From Psococerastis gibbosa (taxonomy: Eukaryota > Arthropoda > Insecta > Psocodea > Psocidae), in assembly GCA_963971405.1 (NCBI GenBank), contig OZ020492.1:4774001-4838000 (forward strand): a stretch of DNA of 64,000 nucleotides. Direction: 5' to 3'. Of the stretch, positions 1-9,768 are shown piece after piece. Position numbers and translations under genes: made by a program. The notes under the pieces are model-generated. The model was not told the DNA's origin and ran no database searches. It worked only from the letters and a program-made list of their open reading frames with translations. The first letter of the stretch is position 1, and each line of letters begins with the position of its first letter.

Positions 1-379
1 ATTTGCAAACGAGCCAGGTAATTTATGACTGATAGGAAAAACTGGAGGATACTATATATTTTTTCTTAAGATAACATATTTTTTTAGGTCATTATGAAAA
101 AAATACGATATTTTGATATCAAAAAGGTGGCAGCCCTAGTTAGAAGCCAATGTGTACAAGCACTGTCAGGCTGATTTCGAGTTTGAAAGTCTGTATCCTT
201 TTAACCGTGGACAATATTTTCAACCCCGTATAACACAGAAACTAGGTATGATGGAGATATACCGTTTAGCTGCTCACATGGTTTATCTCTCGGAGATTGT
301 CACGGTGCACTTATCTGAAAAAGTTAGAAAATTTCACTCGTACACATTGACTTCTAACCCCTTCATTTTCTATCTTTTT
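1..379. other. Unassigned AT-rich sequence
   Basis: I see no recognisable element here. A 90-residue reading frame crosses the interval, but its C-terminal end is the antisense of the LINE relic that follows, so I do not treat it as a gene. Confidence 0.4.
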
Positions 380-605
380 CTAATGTCTCTTCTATCGAAG
401 ATTGGTTACCATAATGGCAATTAGGACCTTTGAGACTGCTGTTCTGAAAAGGGAAGTCGTTCTCTTGCAAAATGCCTCATTCTTTCAACTAGGATGTTCT
501 TCTTCTGCCAGGAGCCCTCTGTCCTTCTATATTCCTTTGCATTATTACATGCAGAAGGCGATATTTTTCGCTCCGCATCGTATAGGCAGCCGCATTATGT
601 ATGTT
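380..605 (-). pseudogene. LINE C-terminal relic (GRRRTS type)
   Basis: On the minus strand this stretch encodes, in shifting frames, pieces that resemble the extreme C-terminus of a common insect LINE: RSEKYRLLHVIMQ, then EGQRAPGRRRTS followed by a stop, then SLFRTAVSKVLIAIMVTNLR. The order matches the usual layout, in which an IM-Q/EG-RGPGRR-TSWL block is followed by an FR-A---K--IA-MIANLR block ending the protein. Two frameshifts or stops make it non-functional. A second decayed copy lies near 56.8 kb and shares the string CTATCGAAGATTGG. Assignment rests on my memory of the family; a protein search would settle it. Confidence 0.55.
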
Positions 606-714
606 TCTGTTTCTTAACCGTCCGCAGCAACTATTCATTCGCCTCAGGACCTCAAAATTAGGGAAGCTATCTATCCAGGATATGGGCTGCGTTTGTCTGC
701 ATACCCCCTCTGAT

Positions 715-888
715 CAGGGACGGATCTAGCTCATTGTTTAGGGGGGGGGGGGGAGTTGTGGGTCAAAATAGGAAAAACATATGTAGGATCGACTAAATCA
801 GAGCGCAATAATTTAACTTACACTAGATTTACTAAATTTGGGGGGGGCAGCTACCTTCCCTGCCCCCCCCCCCTTGTATCCGTCCATG
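715..888 (+). mobile_element. hAT-like MITE, G/C-tract type (copy 1)
   Basis: The ends are imperfect inverted repeats: it opens CAGGGACGGATC and its right end reads, inverted, CATGGACGGATAC. Flanking octamers CCTCTGAT (707-714) and ACTCTGAT (889-896) agree at 7 of 8 positions, as expected of an old 8-bp hAT target duplication. Inside are a long G tract and a long C tract near the two ends and no coding capacity. A second copy lies inverted at 47.84-48.0 kb and shares the block TGGGTCAAAATAGGAAAAAC. The superfamily call rests on duplication length and the CAGGG end. Confidence 0.6.
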
Positions 889-1205
889 ACTCTGATTCTG
901 TTCTCCATATAGTATCTGTCAAAGTCCATCCCTCAATACCTCATAGAACGATGGGGAACATTTCACCATTCGCAATCTAAGGTCCAACCGCAGGATCCGA
1001 CAGCGAAGTACTTTCTGCATTTTGATGAAGACGTTCAATGCGGCTACCCATTTCCTGACCCACTTCCCACTCACTGCCGCTGTTGCTGTAGAATTGCATA
1101 ATCCAAAGTTACTCGGAAATAATTTAGTTTTTTGGCACCGTATTATGTTTCCCCCGGAAACCTTTGCTATGTTATGCCAACATATAATAAGAGTTTTATA
1201 TAAGT

Positions 1206-1236
1206 GCATATTATTATTATTATTATTATTATTATA
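1206..1236. repeat. (ATT)n microsatellite
   Basis: A short run of ATT trinucleotides. It is one of many such runs in the window and has no evident function. Confidence 0.85.
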
Positions 1237-1267
1237 GACTGACGCTTACTTTAATGGCCCTTGTCCT

Positions 1268-1400
1268 GTCAACGATCTCATTGATTTTTAGAACATTATT
1301 GGTATTGTTCCCATATGAATTTTGGCCGTTGGGAAGCTGGTGCGCGCCCGCGATGTCATCCCGTGCCAACCACAATGTAACATGCATTGGTGCGTAACTG
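1268..1400 (+). repeat. P repeat, degenerate copy
   Basis: It shares scattered blocks with the better copies near 39.2 and 62.1 kb: GAACATTATTGGTATTGTT, the GGCCGTTGGGAAGCTGGT block, and GATGTCATCCC followed by an ACACCA-like block. It has no reading frame. The class is unknown; P copies look like a dispersed non-coding element of about 300 bp. Confidence 0.4.
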
Positions 1401-2189
1401 AATAAAAATCGGCGGCACCCATCATTGCATCATTGGTAACACTGCTGTTAGTGGAATCCGAACGCCGCCAGTTTTTTCCTTATTCCCATGCATGGTGACT
1501 TCCTTTGTATTACAATTTCCTTAGCTTTAACAACGTTTTTGCCGCCACCCATTATAGACATAAGATATTTTAGACCGTAGTAAATTGTCAATCCAAAATT
1601 TTACACTTTTTTATTTATTAAGTTACCACGAAAGTAAATAAAAAGGGAAATTAATATATAGTTGTTGATAACTATATTTTATTTTAATTTTTGGTATAAT
1701 GACTTTAAAAGTGTCTTATATAAATGTCTGTATTATTGATTATCTAATAGTCTGATTATTCTGTAACCTGGGGAGGGGTAGGGGGGGAAAAGTCTCCATT
1801 GAATTCCGTTCCCGGGGGAGACCTAGATCGGCGACTTGCAACGGCCACCATATTTTTAACAATTTGCTGTAGTAAGCATGAAAAAGGTCAGATCCCCTAT
1901 GATAATGTGAAGTGAGACGGGCGTTGAGTTGGGCAAATAAACTCTAACCTTTCTTAATCAGGCCATATGGCGCTATCATTTCAGGAATAGTCTAGTTGGT
2001 ACACAAAAGAAGGTAGAGGTTCGAAATTCAACAAAAGAAAAAAATTTCCGCCTGACCTGGTGGCCCCTGGTCCACCCATATAATTTAAAGTCCTTTATTT
2101 TCATTAGCGGGAAAAAACGACGGAGCCTAGCTTGTTCTGACAACGCGATACCAAGTATTGTAGTGGTCAAGGCCCGCCTTGGTAAATAA
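1401..2189. other. Unassigned sequence
   Basis: AT-rich sequence with a G-rich patch near 1770-1790. I recognise no gene or repeat family in it. Confidence 0.4.
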
Positions 2190-2266
2190 AAATAAATAAG
2201 GACTTTTTTTTCTATTACTAAGCCAACCTAGCGGTGGTAGACCTATACCATTCCTCAACTAGGGGT
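2190..2266 (-). mobile_element. SINE1 3'-end fragment
   Basis: The inverted SINE1 3' domain is recognisable from GGACTTTTTTTTCTATTACT, AGCCAACCTAGCGG and a trailing CAACTAGG. The tRNA-like head is missing, so this is a truncated copy. Confidence 0.6.
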
Positions 2267-4164
2267 CTGCATCAAAAACAGTAGTAAAATTTACAATGCC
2301 ATTTAAAATCTAATTGATATTTCCTTTAAACAAAATAAGCACTCACTCATTCACATACACAAGCATGGGGCGGTTCGAAAAAAACCTAGCCTGTATTATA
2401 TTTGAAATTTGATGCTCCTTGAGTCGAAACCTGAGTGTCACATCTTTCCTCGCATCTCTTCTTCTTGAGTTACAATCTATGGATTGGTTTGCAGCGAATG
2501 TTGTAGTTTTCTTCTCTACTCTTGTCTGTTTTGTGCGGTCCTTTTCAGTCCTTTATAGGTGTCGCACCCTAGGTCCTTCATTACATCCTCTAGGTACTCC
2601 TTCCTCTGTCGTCCTCTTCAGTTGGTGCCTTCAACCATACCCTCAATGATGTTCTTGAGGAGCCCTTCGTGTCTCAGAATATGTCCTCACATCATTGTGA
2701 ACAAATTGGGGAGTAAATATCCGACTTTGCGTTCGTTCAACTACCACCAAGCGAGTCAATAACCAAGGGTGAGGGCAGTTGTCGGGAGGGGGGGGGGGGG
2801 GTGGATGTTGACAGGGGGACCGTCTTTCGTCTTGGAGTACAAATTAAATTCAACCGAAGGATACTCCTTAGTTATAAATTGTTCAGCATGGCTCTCAAAA
2901 TTGTGCACGCTCCGACGGTTTTGCTCCCTCACTGGATACAGTTCCCAAGGCTTTTCTTTTCGAAATTTTTTATTTTATACATTTGTTTCAAAACTCCTAT
3001 TATTATTATTTGTATTATTTTTAAAATTCAATTTGAATTTTATACGCCCACGCCATGGAGTAACGTCACAGAAAATGAAAAAAAAAAAAATGTTAGTCCT
3101 CAGTCCTTTTTTACTTTCACTCATATACGAAAAATAGTGAAAAGATATTAATCGAGCAAATTTTTGATTTGGAGATTTTGAGTTTCCCATGATTCTTGAG
3201 GTTCCCTGAGTCCGAAAAAGTTGTTTTAAGGGTTGCGTGTGAAAACAGAGCTAAAGCCCAAACTGCTGGACCGATTTTGTTATAATTCGGCAAGAACTTG
3301 AATAAGAATCCTCTGGTGGTAACCTTATAAGAAATCTTCACTTTTTTTTTAAATTTTTATTGTTATATTAAAAAGCCTTTTTTCAAAATTGGCTCAAACT
3401 ATTTTATTTAAACTTTCTTCAAGGTCTTCTATAATACTACGGAGGCTGCCAATCTGGGAAAATTTGAAATTTTTAGTTTTGGCAGCTTTTGCGTTTTCCC
3501 AAGGTAATCTTGTGAGAGCTCAATTATTATAAGAAGATTGCCAACTGTAACCTTTATAAGTGAGAGTTTTACTGTCTGATGACGACCAATTTATATTTTC
3601 TAGCCATTTCTTCGAATAAAAATTTTAAGAGCATTCTACCAAGATAATTATAATTATACTAGATAAATAATGTAATAAATTTGGTACAGTATACGTACAC
3701 TATGATTTAAAATTTATACGGTATAATATTAACAAAAATGGTTCAAACCTCCGCTGCTACAAAAATTGTTCTGTTTAATATTTGAAGTACGATAATTAAC
3801 CTTTTACATTTACTGAGATGAAGTTAATTAATAAAACTAGATGAATCACTGTTGAGTCCTCTAACATGCAGAAGCGAAAGCTTTGGGATTCGGATTGTAT
3901 ATATATTTTTGTAATATTGTATTAGTACCGATATTTGCCTTTGTCTGGGGGACATAAGGCCAAAAACAAAGAAGAAAAAAAGGAGGGAAATTTGTGTGCA
4001 TTTATGTGGGAGCCACTCTTTCAATATGCGACTTTCATATTAGCTCTCAAAATACCTCAAAATTGTAATAAATGAATGAATGAAAATGCAAATAAGTTAT
4101 TATCATAATCATAAAAGTATTTGATGGCTCTTTAAAAACTAGAAAATGTATTATATTATAACGG
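2267..4164. other. Unassigned AT-rich sequence
   Basis: Nearly 2 kb without a recognisable element. Overlapping frames of 66-122 codons in both directions, low-complexity A runs (3079-3090) and a G tract (about 2787-2801) are present. The frames show no domain or composition that sets them apart from chance. Confidence 0.4.
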
Positions 4165-4420
4165 GTTGGTGATTTTTACGGTGTATTTTTCTGTGAATAT
4201 ATTTGCCGTGTTTTTCTGAGGTGTTGATCTTTACGGTGCTTTTCATTACGGACATATTTTGTCTTGATTATGGTGTAGGTGTTTTTAGCGGCGTTGATCA
4301 GTCACGGTGTTGTTCTTTACGGGAACATTTCTTAAAAATTATTATGGTGTTGTTTTCTGCTGCTATGGTATTTATTGTGGTGCTGTTGTCTATGATGTAT
4401 ACCACCAAGGTGTATACTGT
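4165..4420 (+). repeat. Degenerate GGTGTT-rich tract
   Basis: Variants of GGTGTT, TTTACGG and TGATC recur every 20-40 bases: ACGGTGTATTTTTC, GAGGTGTTGATC, ACGGTGCTTTTC, GGCGTTGATC, ACGGTGTTGTTC, ATGGTGTTGTTT. It looks like a decayed short-period tandem repeat. A 135-codon frame (4203-4610) covers it, but its hydrophobic N-terminal half is explained by the repeat, so I do not call a gene. Confidence 0.4.
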
Positions 4421-5583
4421 AAACTTTGGCTTTTCCGTCCTAAAGAGTTACCGACCACTGACGCTACAGTCTACACTATATAAAGTACCATTTAATTTCA
4501 TACAAAGTACATCACGAATCAAATTGGAGTGTTATGTACAGACAAGGGAATTTTGCAATAATTACCAATTGTGCATTGACTCATATACGGGTTTTATTAG
4601 TAAATTTTGAACCGAGATTGCAACAGCCAGTGAAGTGGAACCTGAGCGGGTTCTATAATTTGTAAATTTGCCTGCTAATTTCTCTCATCATCAAAGGAAA
4701 ATAAATATATTTGTCATGCTCTAGAAATGTTAATACCATTAACCACAGCATCAATATCAATTTTGAGTAAAGGATTTCTAATTAAAACACCGTTATTGAG
4801 CCTTAATTAAAAGGCATGAATATTAATAGTTAACTGACTGTGATAATTACTCATGTATAATTAAGCCATGCTAATAAGTGCATATTTCATGAACCTTAAG
4901 GATAGGAGAATTAAATCCCTAAGGGTATGCAAACAGAATTTCTTGCGTAATATCAATGGTGCATTGAAGGCCCCCACAGACGGCCGCGCCATTCCAGAAT
5001 TGAATGAGAAGCGGTTGTGTTTGTGAGAAAATCAGCCAGGCCGATGTAAAAAATTGTGCCACGTAATTCCATAAATCCAAAGCCTTGCCAGCCAGTCCAT
5101 CTCATCTATTGCTGCTGAAAGTAGATCTCGCACTCTTAGTTTACAATTTTGAAATAAATAATATATATTTTTTTAATTATACGTAGGCTTTGCAAAACAA
5201 CATTGGGATTAGGTATGCTTTTTGTTGATAGAAGCTGCGAGTCGGTCAGGATGCAAAGCTGCAAGACCGTTTGCAAGACTTTGACAAGATTCTCTCTTTT
5301 TTAATTAATTATATCCTCATCATTAATAATCCTCATAATGAGAATACTGTCGCATCATAATAATGTGATTTCCATTGAAATTGAAGCTCAGGTATTTCTA
5401 GAATATAATTACAATCTGCCCTATGCTTTTCAAATTGGACTGGATTGGAATCTAGTTCGAGTGGTCATGCAATCCAAAATATTCGGTTCGACCAGTGTTT
5501 ACAGTTAGTTGAAAACATGATGGTGGTTATTCTCTAGTTTTGAACCCTGAACAATCCAGAGGATTAACTAGCCAAAGAAAGTA
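4421..5583. other. Unassigned sequence
   Basis: AT-rich sequence with no recognised family. No frame is long or domain-like. Confidence 0.4.
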
Positions 5584-6373
5584 GAACCGGTCCGAGTTTA
5601 CTCGAACATGCTCTCCAATTTATCAACAATATCTCGGGGGGGGGGGGGGGGGGGGGGGGTTGTCCTCCTGACGTCACTGGAAGTGAGATAAATTCTAGAT
5701 AGGTCAGACCAACACATTAATTACCACACAGCAAGAATGGCAGGGCACGCAATGCATTTGAGCGTGAATTTGCTTTCATTTTTTCAAAAAAAAATTTTTT
5801 TTTGCACAAAACCCAATAGTTTTTTGGAAACCAAACTATCCGGTTTCATTACTCAATTTAACACCTAAAACATGCTTGAAGTTAGAAATCATCGATAGAA
5901 AGGTTTCGCAGAAAAATTATTTTTTAGTCATTTTTCATTAAAATTTAGACCTTTTTATTTTTTTACCCCCAGAAGAAAACTATCAAGGGGCAAGTAACCC
6001 CCGCATTTTGTCAAAATTAATAACGACTACAATATATGAGAATTTAAAAGAAATCGTTGGAGCCGTTTTTGAGAAATAAATTTTTTAGACTTTTTTTTGG
6101 AGTTTTTTTTTAGAATAAAACCCCCCCCCCCCCAAATCGAATTGGCCCAAAATAAAAAAAAGTTCCGAGGTATGATTTTTATAAACCTACATGCTAAATT
6201 TCATCAAAATCGACCGAGTAGTTTGTCCGGAAATCGATTCACAGACAGACAGACAGACATTTCGTAAAAACCACTTTTTTGGGTTCCTGGGACGTGTAAA
6301 TCCGTTGAAATATCGGAATCGAAAATTTCGACCATCACAAAGCTTTCCTTATACTACGTATAAATTGGAAAGC
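5584..6373 (+). mobile_element. G element (copy 1)
   Basis: It begins GAACCGGTCCGAG, a short hairpin (CGAG TTTA CTCG), followed by AACATGCTCTCCAATTTATC. It ends in the family's conserved tail: GACAGACAGACAGAC, TTTCGTAAAAACCAC, TGGGTTCCTGGGAC, then TTATACTACGTATAAATTGG. It is followed by A-rich sequence. An uninterrupted run of 25 G lies at 5636-5660, where other copies have shorter or broken runs, and about 60 bases before it are deleted relative to the copy at 40.7 kb. Frames inside are antisense shadows of the CAGA-rich end. The class is unknown. Confidence 0.7.
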
Positions 6374-6610
6374 AAAAAATATCTCAGATTACCTGTTAGT
6401 TCGGTAGTCAAAAAGTTGGCTGGAGCCGCTGGAGTAATACTACACGATGCAGCAAGTTCATTAAAATATCCAGCAAAACAGTTGACCACCAATCAGTACA
6501 AGAAATCCAACCATATACATTACAAGTTGCCGGAGGGGCAGCAAAAAGGGGTAAACTTCACAGAGATGAAACTGAATCTGCTGGTTAAAAGGGTACTCCA
6601 TGGAGAATAA
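6374..6610 (+). CDS. Unrecognised lysine-rich ORF fragment
   Basis: Directly after the G element, the reading frame that opens at 6191 continues for about 75 residues to a TAA at 6608. The residues are diverse and lysine-rich (for example SSVVKKLAGAAGVILHDAAS, then VNFTEMKLNLLVKRVLHGE), unlike the low-complexity frames around it. The upstream part of the frame is translated repeat and should be ignored. I do not recognise a family. It could be an exon remnant or part of an unknown transposon ORF. Splice-like strings exist but are not diagnostic. Confidence 0.25.
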   Translation, partial: KKYLRLPVSSVVKKLAGAAGVILHDAASSLKYPAKQLTTNQYKKSNHIHYKLPEGQQKGVNFTEMKLNLLVKRVLHGE

Positions 6611-6824
6611 TTATTTAAGGTACAGTATCTGTGGACTTTATATTATTTTGTTTTTCATATTCCCCGTACTTTCGGGCTACATTTATAGGGTGGCTCCTAC
6701 TACTATCCTTTAGACAAATGTCGGTGCATTTAGGTGTGATTGTAAGGACTCTGAAATTCAACCAAATAGGGCGTAGGTTCGGGTTCCTCTCTTACTAATT
6801 TTTTAGCCTTGTTTTAATATTCAC

Positions 6825-6905
6825 GTGTAAAGTAGGTGGTCCTCTGCGTTCCTTTTTGAGTGAGATGAGACGGCTTTGCAGTCTTCAGGGATAAAAAAAA
6901 CCACA
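6825..6905 (+). mobile_element. SINE1-related fragment
   Basis: It contains GTGTAAAGTAGGTGGTCCT, then a diverged GCGTTCCTTTTTGAGTGAG, and GGCTTTGCAGTCTT, matching the middle and hairpin region of SINE1 (GTAAAGCAGGCGGTCC ... GGGCTTTATAGCCC). It is diverged and lacks the head. Confidence 0.4.
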
Positions 6906-7024
6906 TAAACAAGGAATGGCCGTGCTTTTTGGCGAAAAAATACCATTAATGTGTGAATAAATCAAAGGGCTTGTTGACGGGGCAATATTCAATGGGCTCC
7001 TCCACTACAATAAAAAAATTAAAA

Positions 7025-7115
7025 ATGTCATGTGTAAAGCTGGCGGTCCTGGGCCTTTCTTGTTAAGTGTATGGACAGCTTTGCAGTCTTAAAGCAGACA
7101 TAAAAAAAAATTTAG
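7025..7115 (+). mobile_element. SINE1-related fragment
   Basis: It carries ATGTGTAAAGCTGGCGGTCC, TGGGCCTTTCTTGTTAAGTG and AGCTTTGCAGTCTT, parallel to the SINE1 body. With the fragment at 6.83 kb it may represent a sub-family with a different 3' end (poly-A rather than the CAATAAA..GTC end). Confidence 0.45.
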
Positions 7116-7607
7116 CTTTCTAATCAAGACCGGAGTCATGCCACACCTGTAGACAAACTCAAGAAAACCATTCTAAACCACAACTACCAATAGTAACCAA
7201 ATAAACCATCTCTTCCGCACACACACACCGGCGCAAATACTCGAAAGAGTCTCGCGCCTAAATAAAATTTTTTAAAAAAATTATAAAACAGGAATGGCAG
7301 TTTTTGATTAAATTAATTTCCTTAATATCCTTCTTTCACAGCAGCAGGTATGAGAAAGGACACTTGAAAAATTTGAACTTTTACAGGATGTTTAAATTTT
7401 CTCATCTGAAATATTATTACTTCAGAAAAACCCGATTATGTGTCTTGTACACATTAGATAGGATTATAGTAGATCATTCGGGTAAATAGGCTGCTTTTTG
7501 AGGAAAGAAAAACTTGTAAACTTTCATGTACCTGTATTTGCGGCTGTGGAATGAGAATTTCCTTGTTTAAAAAAATATTTTGGTTTTGTTTTTGGATTAA
7601 TGGAAGT
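7116..7607. other. Unassigned sequence
   Basis: No recognisable element. Part of the interval is low-complexity A/T. Confidence 0.4.
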
Positions 7608-7856
7608 ACAACCCCCAAAACCTGAGTTAGCCCAATTTTTTTTTTTTTTTTTTTTTTTGTGAGTTATGATTGTGAACCAAAATGCCGAATTTCATCGAAT
7701 AGTCTCCCCACGTATCGACGAACTTTAAGAAAAACTGATATTTCGTATAAATCACTTTTTAGTTCATGGGACCTCAAAACGTGTAAATCCACTGAAACAT
7801 TTTGACCATCACAAAGTATTCTCTATGCCAACATAGAAATAGGAAAGCCAAAAAAA
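7608..7856 (+). mobile_element. G element, degenerate 3' end
   Basis: The tail order of the G family is preserved but mutated: a GAGTTAGCCCAATTTT block with a T tract, CCGAATTTCATCGAATAG, ATTTCGTATAAATCAC, TGGGACCTCAAAACGTGTAA, and finally ATAGAAATAGGAAAGCC. It lacks the CAGA repeat and the 5' half. Confidence 0.55.
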
Positions 7857-8419
7857 GTTCCGAGCTTAGGAATGATCCAGACCAGGGGTGTCCATTCAAA
7901 CTTCTTTTTAATTCAAAAGTCCCTCATGCGTAATATACTCTTTCCCCTTTCTGGAACAATTTTCCTACAGCTGTTAAGGTCCTACTCACTTATGACATAA
8001 CAGTCAATTGTAAAAATGGAATAGAAGGAAATTGATCAAAGCCTGCATCGTATAAAAATTCAATTTCCTTTCTGAACTGAAATTTTTTCATTGCGATAGT
8101 TGTATGTAAAGACTGAGCCCATACATAAAGCGATCGGAACCTAACAATGTAATCCCGACAACTTTGAACACAAAGTTTTTACGCTATATTGAGAAAAACA
8201 TGCGAATATCGCTTCTAAGACTTTCCGGCCTTTCTGCTGTAAATTTTAATATTCTTTTTAAAAACCCGGCAAAGCTCTTGCTGTCACGTTTCAAGGATTT
8301 TATTAGAGTGTGTTCGTTCTGTGAACTGAATATTTCTTCAAATACATTATATTGGTTCGATATTTCTTGATGAAAAAATCAGGCAAATTAAAATACAATA
8401 TAACTTGGATAATAACAGA
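7857..8419. other. Unassigned sequence
   Basis: No recognisable element. A 68-codon frame at 8164-8370 has no features that favour coding. Confidence 0.4.
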
Positions 8420-8651
8420 GAACAATTGAATTGTGTGGAAATAAAAACCGGGTTAACCGCCAAAAATTCTAAATTAGTTTTATCACTTAAATACGATCCA
8501 AGTGACATGGCCAATGTCCTGAAAACGGCACCAAGCGACAGTGACAAATTGTAGTTGCAGTTGGTAAATAGATGGCAAGTGTGTCTTATGCTGTCATGCA
8601 TTTTGGCATATAAAAATTTACCCGGTTTTTATTTCCACGCTTCAATTGTTC
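8420..8651. mobile_element. 232-bp foldback with 32-bp inverted ends
   Basis: The left end opens GAACAATTGAATTGTGTGG and runs to AAAACCGGG. The right end (8621-8651), inverted, opens GAACAATTGAAGCGTGG and runs to the same AAAACCGGG, so the arms differ only slightly. The interior is non-coding. It looks like a small MITE or foldback element, but I could not establish a target duplication, so the class is open. Confidence 0.5.
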
Positions 8652-8689
8652 TTGTGGTGAATCCTTGCGTGATTTTCTATTTTGAATCT

Positions 8690-9768
8690 GCGACAAAAAC
8701 TATAAAAATAATTTTACTTATAAAGATTTCCAATTAGTTTTCGTATTATTCTTTTCCAAACGGCGCCCACCTTTATTAACATTACATAACATAACTTTAT
8801 TATTTCCATCAAACGTCTTTACTATTACAATTATAACATGCTGCAGAGCTCAGCCCGTGTGCAGCTTACTTAACATTAACACTAACTTACATTAACAATA
8901 CAAAACAGTCATTGATTTTATTAAGCTAGAAATAGTTTAATAAGTTAAATTAAGTCTAATTGATTTTTTTTCTTTTTTCTTTAGTTTTAGAGTAGGGTAA
9001 ATTGTTATAGGTCTCCATGTGGGGCTTTACAATTATTGTATTTAAATTGTTCTATATTTAATACATTCATTCATTCATTCATATCGGGTTAGAGTAAATC
9101 AGAATTGGAAACTAATCAATATCCTTTGATGGTTGACAGCCCATTAAATTTACATTGTTAATCTATAAAAGTCATTTTGCTTATAAATATTTCCAATTAG
9201 TTTTCGTATTATTCATTTCTATACGGCGCCCTCCTTTATTAACATAACATAACTTTATTATTTCCATCAAACGTCTTTACAATTCCAATTATAACATGTT
9301 GCGTCCCGTGTGCAGCTTACGTAATATTAACACTAACTTACATTAACAATACAAAACAACTATTTTTTAGTACATACTAACAGACGTTAATTTTATTAAT
9401 CTAGAAATATCGGGTTAGAGTAAAACAAAATTGGAAACTAATTAATATACTTTGATGGTTGACAGCCCATTACAGTGTAAAACTATAAAAGTCATTTTAC
9501 TTATAAATATTTCCAATTAGTTTTCTTAGTATTCTTTTCTATGCGGCACCCTCCTTTATTAACATAACATCACTTTATTATTTCCATCAAACGTCTTTAC
9601 AATTACAACATTAACCCTAGCTTACATTAACGACCCAAATCGCCTATTGATTAGTACATACAAACAGACATTGATTTTATTAAGCTAGAAATATCGGGTT
9701 AGAGTAAAACAGAATTGGAAACTAATTAATATCCTTTGATGGTTGACAGCCCATTACATTGTATACTG
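8690..9768. repeat. Tandem array, about three 285-325 bp units
   Basis: Three successive units share the same order of blocks: CTTATAAATATTTCCAATTA, then CTTTATTATTTCCATCAAAC, CTAACTTACATTAACAATAC, AAGCTAGAAATATCGGGTTA and TTTGATGGTTGACAGCCCAT. The CGGGTTAGAG mark falls at 9085, 9411 and 9695, giving spacings of 326 and 284 bp. The first unit is lengthened by a T insertion. Units diverge by substitutions and small deletions, so the array is old and decaying. Confidence 0.8.
8934..9081 (+). mobile_element. T element inserted in the tandem array
   Basis: The first array unit is split after CTAGAAAT and resumes with ATCGGGTTAGAG. The intervening 148 bp include GGCTTTACAATTATTGTATT and end in a CATT repeat. 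The same GGCTTTACAATTAT block recurs near 12.5 kb and 39.3 kb. A 3' simple-sequence tail suggests the end of a LINE, but no coding part is present. Confidence 0.55.

Noticed and set aside
4203-4610. 135-codon frame with hydrophobic start
   Set aside because: Its first half is the degenerate GGTGTT tract, and the remainder has no motif.
8690-9768. CRISPR or coding repeat array
   Set aside because: Units are long, adjoining and diverged, without spacers or ORFs; a plain tandem duplication fits.
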